Positions 5,712 through 9,648 of a stretch of 9,648 bases of DNA are shown here, piece by piece. Made by a program: the position numbers and the translations under genes. The notes under the pieces are model-generated. The model was not told the DNA's origin and searched no databases. It saw nothing but the letters and a program-made list of their open reading frames with translations. This DNA comes from an uncultured Eubacteriales bacterium (lineage in GTDB: Bacteria > Bacillota > Clostridia > Oscillospirales > Oscillospiraceae): contig URSX01000063.1 in NCBI GenBank assembly GCA_900550615.1, positions 1 through 9,648 on the forward strand, read 5' to 3'. Within the stretch, counting starts at the first letter, position 1; each line of letters begins with the position of its first letter.

Positions 5712-5740
5712 ACTATATAATATTCCGGGCAGGATTGCAA
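5712..5740 (-). promoter_or_regulatory. Promoter of the DUF1292 gene
   Basis: On the minus strand TTGCAA (5735-5740), 17-base spacer, TATAGT (5712-5717). The predicted start is near 5705, just upstream of the ribosome site at 5688-5695. It repeats the TTGCAA-N17 architecture seen upstream of proC and the FNT gene. Confidence 0.62.
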
Positions 5741-5866
5741 GGAGAGAATACGGCAAAAAATGGGAAAACGGAAACTTTTTATCAAAGAAAAGTGAAGAAA
5801 TCATATAAAATAATGATAAAGAATGCATGAATATAAAAGAAAAGTTCTCTTTTTCAGGTTGACAGG

Positions 5867-5877
5867 TATGGTAAAAT
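5867..5877 (+). promoter_or_regulatory. Possible promoter of the PBP gene (extended -10)
   Basis: TATGG followed by TAAAAT (5872-5877) forms an extended -10 in an AT-rich stretch. The -35 region is T-rich (about 5849-5855) without a good hexamer. A perfect TTGACA at 5859-5864 is too close to this -10 and finds no good -10 at 17 bases downstream (TTCACA), so it is probably fortuitous or marks a second weak promoter. Confidence 0.42.
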
Positions 5878-5960
5878 AGATTTCACAATGGGATTTTAGT
5901 GGGTCCGGATAGGGCCCGGTATGAAATACAGAAATCCAAAGGAAAGGAAGGTGCCCCGTT

Positions 5961-8603
5961 ATGAGCGAAGGCAAGCACAAGGAACAAGGCCTTAAAAACG
6001 AGCTGAAGCAGAGCGCCGAGAGTATAAAAACCAAGCTGCACAGGGCGGAGGAGGACAGACAGCGCAAGGCTGCCGGCCGCAGCCCCCGGGAGGTGCAGGC
6101 CAGGCGGCGCAAGGCGGGCCTGATCGTCGGCACGGTTTTTGCCGTGATCCTGCTGACCATGGTGTTTTTCGCCATTATCTTCTCCATCTATATCAACAGG
6201 ACCATGAAAAACAAGGTGGAGGTAAACCTATCCGCCTACGACATGTCCCTGGCTACGGAGATGTACGCCAAGGACAGCTCCACAGGCGAATGGAGCATGT
6301 ATGGGACCCTGTATGACGGGGAGAACCGCATCCTCCTTACCGCCGACCAGATCCCCGATAACCTGCGCAAGGCCGCCGTGGCCATTGAGGACAAGCGCTT
6401 TTATAAGCACAGCGGTGTGGACTGGCGGGGCACCATCCGGGCGGTGTTCAGCACCGTCACGGGCGGCGGCGTGCAGGGTGGCTCTACCATCACCCAGCAG
6501 CTGATCAAGAACATCACCGGCAACAACGAGACCACCGTCAAGCGCAAGGTGACGGAGATATACCGGGCGCTGCAGCTGGAGAAAAAGTACGACAAGGATG
6601 AGATACTCAACACTTATCTCAACACCGTGTATTTCGGCGAGTCCTGCTACGGCGCGCAGACGGCATCCCGCCTGTATTTCGGCAAGGACACCAAGGATCT
6701 GACCCTGGCCGAGTGCGCCAGTCTCATCGCTATCACCAACAACCCGTCCATGTATGACCCGCTGATCAGCGACTGGACCCTGGCAAACAACCGGGAGCGG
6801 CAGCTGCTGGTGCTGGAGCAGATGTACAAGCAGGGAATGATCCAGGAAAAGGAGACCTACGAGGCCGCCTGCAACGAAAAGGTGACCTTTACCAACGGAT
6901 ATACCTGCCTGGGCGAGCTGGTGGAGGGTTATGAGGCACCGGCGCAGCAGGAGGAGACCGAGGAGCCGGTGGTCAAGGCCAACAACTCCTATTTTACCGA
7001 CCAGGTTATTCAGGACGTGGCCAAGAAATTCGTGGAGATTTACGACCTGAAGGACAGCAAGCCCGACAGCGAGGGCAACGTCATCAGCGCCTATGAGCGT
7101 GCCGTGGGTATGGTGTACAGCGGCGGGTACAAGATTTATACCACCCAGAACACCAAGTACCAGAAGATCGCGGAGAATGTCTTTGAAAAGACGGACTACC
7201 AGAACCAGACGGACTCCTATGACCAGCCGCTGCAGGCGGCTATGACCATTGTGGATCCCTACACGGGAGATGTGGTGGCCATGGTGGGCGGCACCGGCAC
7301 GAAAACGGCGGATCGGGCCTGGAACTGGGCCACGGAGACGCGGCCCTGCGGTTCGTCTGTCAAGCCCATCAGCACCTATGCACCGGCACTAGACAACGGG
7401 ACCATCACGGCGGCCTCGATCATCGACGACTACCCCATTGAGCTCAACGACAGTGCCTGGCCCAAGAACTCCAACGGACGCTACGGCGGCCTGACCGATG
7501 TGCGGGATGCCATCGTCCGATCGCTGAATACCTGTGCGGTGCGGGTGAATATGCAGTACGGGACTTACAATTCCTATCAGTTTATGCGGGACAAGCTGGG
7601 CTTTACCACGCTGACGGATACGGATTCCCAGCAGGTGGGCAACATGGCCCTGGGCGGCTTCTCCAACGGCGTGACCACGGAGGAGATGGCGGCTGCGTTC
7701 GGCGCATTTGTCAACGACGGCGTTTACACCAAGCCCAGAACCTATGTGAAGGTGGAGGACTCCGAGGGTAAGGTCATTATTGACAACGGGAGCATTTCCA
7801 ACACAGCCATGAAGAATACCACCGCCTATCTGATGCGGAGTATGCTGCAGGATGTTATCACCAGCGGCACCGGCACGGAGGCGCGGTTTTCCGGCATGAG
7901 CATCGGCGGCAAGACCGGTACGACGGATGACGCCAGAGACCGCTACTTTGTGGGATTCTCCCCCTATTACTGCGCGGCGGTCTGGTGCGGCTACAAGTCC
8001 AACGAGGTAGTCTATGCCGGCGGCAACCCCTGCGCTGCCCTGTGGAGGGACGTTATGAGCCAGATCCATGAGGGACTGGAGGATGTGGGGTTCCACAGCT
8101 GCGACGGGCTGAAGGATGTGACCGTCTGCGCGGACAGCGGCCTGCTGGCCACGGAGGCCTGCTCGGCAGATTTCCGGGGCAGCCGGGTGCGCACGGTGAA
8201 GGTGGCGGCGGATACGGCCCCCACCCAGAGCTGCAATGTGCACAAGATGGTGTCCTACTGCAAGGATGGCAAGCATCTGGCGACCTCCAGCTGCCCGAGC
8301 TCCTCGGTGATGCAGGTAGCGGCGCTGGATTATCCCAGAGAATCGGTGTTCAATATCAAGGCACCGGACGATATGTACCTGCTGTCGGTGCTCTCCAGCG
8401 GCGAATGCCCGGTGCATGGAGGGACGGTGCCCACCCCGGATGATCCGAATGTTGTGCCGGATAACCCGGCAGACGACCCGGTGGTACCCGATACACCGGA
8501 TGCTCCGGTGGAACCGGATACGCCCGATGAAAACGACGAGCCCGATATAGTGGAAGATGAGGAGGACAACGAGGACAGAGTCATGTTCTTCCAAGGACAA
8601 TAA
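5961..8603 (+). CDS. Class A penicillin-binding protein (bifunctional transglycosylase/transpeptidase, PBP1A type)
   Basis: An 880-residue enzyme that polymerises glycan strands from lipid II and cross-links stem peptides outside the membrane. Order: basic cytoplasmic tail (1-53), membrane segment (about 54-78), GT51 domain (about 95-300) with catalytic E143 in AIEDKRF, GGSTITQQLIKN (173-184), second glutamate E199 in KVTEIYRA, and YLNTVYFG (219-226). The transpeptidase (about 375-700) has SSVK with nucleophile S465 and K468, SLN (521-523) and KTGT (651-654). After it come a cysteine-containing region (714-816: C714, C723, C734, C758, C767, C778, C816) and a Pro/Asp/Glu tail (about 822-872) with PDTPD-like units. 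All catalytic residues are present. ATG 5961 follows GGAAGG (5946-5951). It is monocistronic: a strong terminator follows. The acidic tail is probably a wall-spanning or interaction segment (inference). Confidence 0.95.
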   Translation: MSEGKHKEQGLKNELKQSAESIKTKLHRAEEDRQRKAAGRSPREVQARRRKAGLIVGTVFAVILLTMVFFAIIFSIYINRTMKNKVEVNLSAYDMSLATEMYAKDSSTGEWSMYGTLYDGENRILLTADQIPDNLRKAAVAIEDKRFYKHSGVDWRGTIRAVFSTVTGGGVQGGSTITQQLIKNITGNNETTVKRKVTEIYRALQLEKKYDKDEILNTYLNTVYFGESCYGAQTASRLYFGKDTKDLTLAECASLIAITNNPSMYDPLISDWTLANNRERQLLVLEQMYKQGMIQEKETYEAACNEKVTFTNGYTCLGELVEGYEAPAQQEETEEPVVKANNSYFTDQVIQDVAKKFVEIYDLKDSKPDSEGNVISAYERAVGMVYSGGYKIYTTQNTKYQKIAENVFEKTDYQNQTDSYDQPLQAAMTIVDPYTGDVVAMVGGTGTKTADRAWNWATETRPCGSSVKPISTYAPALDNGTITAASIIDDYPIELNDSAWPKNSNGRYGGLTDVRDAIVRSLNTCAVRVNMQYGTYNSYQFMRDKLGFTTLTDTDSQQVGNMALGGFSNGVTTEEMAAAFGAFVNDGVYTKPRTYVKVEDSEGKVIIDNGSISNTAMKNTTAYLMRSMLQDVITSGTGTEARFSGMSIGGKTGTTDDARDRYFVGFSPYYCAAVWCGYKSNEVVYAGGNPCAALWRDVMSQIHEGLEDVGFHSCDGLKDVTVCADSGLLATEACSADFRGSRVRTVKVAADTAPTQSCNVHKMVSYCKDGKHLATSSCPSSSVMQVAALDYPRESVFNIKAPDDMYLLSVLSSGECPVHGGTVPTPDDPNVVPDNPADDPVVPDTPDAPVEPDTPDENDEPDIVEDEEDNEDRVMFFQGQ

Positions 8604-8613
8604 GGATTTTATG

Positions 8614-8645
8614 CAAAAAGGAGATGCGTACGCATCTCCTTTTTG
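8614..8645. terminator. Terminator after the PBP gene
   Basis: A perfect 32-base inverted repeat centred between 8629 and 8630, with GGAGATGCGT arms flanked by five A on the left and T on the right. It lies 11 bases after the PBP stop and would act on either strand. Confidence 0.9.
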
Positions 8646-8760
8646 TCAGCGTGTCGAAAAAGTCTTTTCGCCCCGCTGACTAAGTTTTTGAAACTTTGAA
8701 AAAGTTTCAAAAACTACTGATTTCAATGGCGAGGGACACCCTTCTTGGGTTTCCCTCACA
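8645..8760. repeat. Cluster of three hairpins, candidate dispersed repeat or mobile-element remnant
   Basis: Non-coding. Hairpin a: GTCAGCG (8645-8651) with CGCTGAC (8674-8680), containing an inner CGAAAA/TTTTCG pair. Hairpin b: 13 bp, 8683-8695 with 8703-8715, loop of 7. Hairpin c: 8731-8741 with 8747-8757, 11 bp with one mismatch. The first arm of hairpin a starts inside the PBP terminator. The cluster ends close to where a surface protein gene begins without its own start. No transposase is present, and copies elsewhere cannot be seen, so the repeat call is inference. Confidence 0.5.
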
Positions 8761-8785
8761 CACCTTTCCTTACCGTTATCGCAAA

Positions 8786-9540
8786 TATACCACCTTCGCG
8801 TGGTTCACCGATACCGCTACCACGGGCATCAACAAGATCCAGTCCGGCAAGCTTGACGTGAAGCTGTTGCAGCTACTGCCGGCAGCATCGCCACCTACAC
8901 CAAGACCGGCAGCATCGCCGCCAATGGCGCTGAACAGTATGTGGCCCTGGTGGTGTACATGCCCGAGACCGTGGGCAACGAAGCCAACTACAAGGAGAAC
9001 CATGTTCCCTCCATCGACCTGGGCGTGACGCTGGTCGCCACCCAGGATGCCGTGGAGAGCGACAGCTTTGACAGCAGCTATGATGAAGGGGCTGTGTATC
9101 CCATCACCGCTGCGGGCGCTGTGGACGCGGTGGATGGAACCGTGAAAACGGATGTGACGATTTTCTCCGACGAGCAGGTGGAGATCGATGAGAATGTAAA
9201 GGCTTCCGCTGCAAAGGCCACCATCCCCGCCGGTGCTCAGCTGACGAACGACTCCTTTATTGAGGGCGGTTATTATAATACTGGAACTGTTACGGTGAAG
9301 GATTGCACCTTCAACGCCATTACCACGTCGAACATTGAAGTGATCGATCTCAGCATGGAAAAGAATGCTGCGTTGACCTTCGAGGGCAGCAATGTTTTTG
9401 ACGGCAGGGTCGCCACGGACGCGGATAAGCCCGAGGGCGCAGCGGACATGAAGCTTTATTCCACACAGTCCATCAAGGCTTACAGGGCTAAGACCGTAAA
9501 CGGCAAGGAAAATGTCACGCTCCAGGGTATGGTGAAATAA
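8786..9540 (+). pseudogene. Remnant of a SipW-dependent (TasA/camelysin-like) surface protein, with internal deletion and frame change
   Basis: The first part, TTFAWFTDTATTGINKIQSGKLDVKL (from about 8789 to 8866), is the typical mature start of proteins exported with a SipW-type signal peptidase, which form fibres or coat the cell. No signal peptide, start codon or ribosome site precedes it; the upstream sequence is hairpin-rich non-coding DNA. Near 8866 the homology moves to another frame and resumes as AGSIATYTKTG...VALVVYMPETVGNEANY...IDLGVTLVATQ, which belongs far downstream in such proteins, so by family comparison roughly a hundred residues are missing. The remainder (to 9540) is an open 200-residue frame with a Thr/Val/Asn-rich C-terminal part (TVTVKDCTFNAITTSNIEV) that hints at beta-structure. 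A GTG at 8941 could be called as a start but has no ribosome site. Not expected to be expressed as a working protein. Confidence 0.7.
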
Positions 9541-9583
9541 AGGATTTTCCCGTTTCCACTGCATAAGACATATAAAAGAAACG

Positions 9584-9620
9584 GCCCCGCTCACCGGTGC
9601 TTTGTACCGGTGAGCGGGGC
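9584..9620. terminator. Strong hairpin at the right edge, probable terminator
   Basis: A perfect 15-bp stem (9584-9598 with 9606-9620), extendable by two pairs. On the plus strand it is followed by ATCTTATTC, a poor T run; on the minus strand by CGTTTCTTTTA, a better one. It could end the remnant's transcript or a minus-strand gene lying beyond the window. Confidence 0.65.
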
Positions 9621-9648
9621 ATCTTATTCATTTGCAGGATTCAGGGGG

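Noticed and set aside
5859..5864. Perfect TTGACA as the -35 of the PBP promoter
   Set aside because: Seven bases from the good extended -10 (TAAAAT) and no acceptable -10 at 16-18 bases downstream, so it is likely coincidental.
7389..8600. Minus-strand open frame of about 403 codons inside the PBP gene
   Set aside because: His/Arg/Gly-rich shadow frame opposite the intact transpeptidase domain with all catalytic motifs; no start signals.
8645..8760. Attachment site or transposon end with an adjacent transposase
   Set aside because: No integrase or transposase frame and no visible target duplication; kept only as a candidate repeat.

Overview
The window looks like a chromosomal segment of a GC-rich, low-redundancy Firmicute, most likely a butyrate-forming gut Clostridium relative of the Oscillospiraceae/Ruminococcaceae type. 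This rests on a butyrate kinase fragment, a formate/nitrite-type channel, a DUF1292 (YrzB-like) protein, a class A penicillin-binding protein of clostridial build, strong AGGAGG ribosome binding sites, and a SipW-dependent (TasA/camelysin-like) surface protein remnant. The genus is an inference; no rRNA or tRNA is present to fix it.

Layout. 1-659 (+) holds the 3' part of butyrate kinase. It runs tail-to-tail into proC (356-1048, -). Both genes lose their normal 3' ends at one junction near 374-392. proC and the formate/nitrite transporter (1168-1911, +) diverge from a compact intergenic region in which two sigma-A-type promoters appear to share one palindromic -35 hexamer. A strong bidirectional terminator at 1921-1957 separates the transporter from a minus-strand block read right to left: prsA-like foldase (4980-3427), hairpin, tcdA-like E1 enzyme (3354-2632), and a DUF554 membrane protein (2635-1958) coupled to tcdA by an ATGA overlap.

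5065-5383 has no protein gene. It holds a candidate independent structured RNA on the minus strand: extended -10 promoter, 5' hairpin, a 22-bp long-range closing stem, five internal hairpins with a possible loop-loop contact, and an intrinsic terminator lying just upstream of the prsA promoter. Upstream of it lies the small acidic DUF1292 protein (5680-5384, -), divergent from a large bifunctional penicillin-binding protein (5961-8603, +).

8604-8785 is non-coding: the PBP terminator followed by three further hairpins that resemble a mobile or dispersed intergenic repeat. This abuts a broken SipW-dependent surface protein gene (8786-9540) that lacks its signal peptide and the middle of the domain and changes frame. 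A last strong hairpin (9584-9620) lies at the right edge.

Functionally the centre of the window is cell envelope: an extracytoplasmic foldase and a peptidoglycan polymerase/cross-linker flank the RNA gene. The left edge is central and fermentative metabolism (butyrate, proline, formate). The most noteworthy items are the unassigned structured RNA, the double truncation of buk and proC at a shared short sequence, and the shared -35 divergent promoter.
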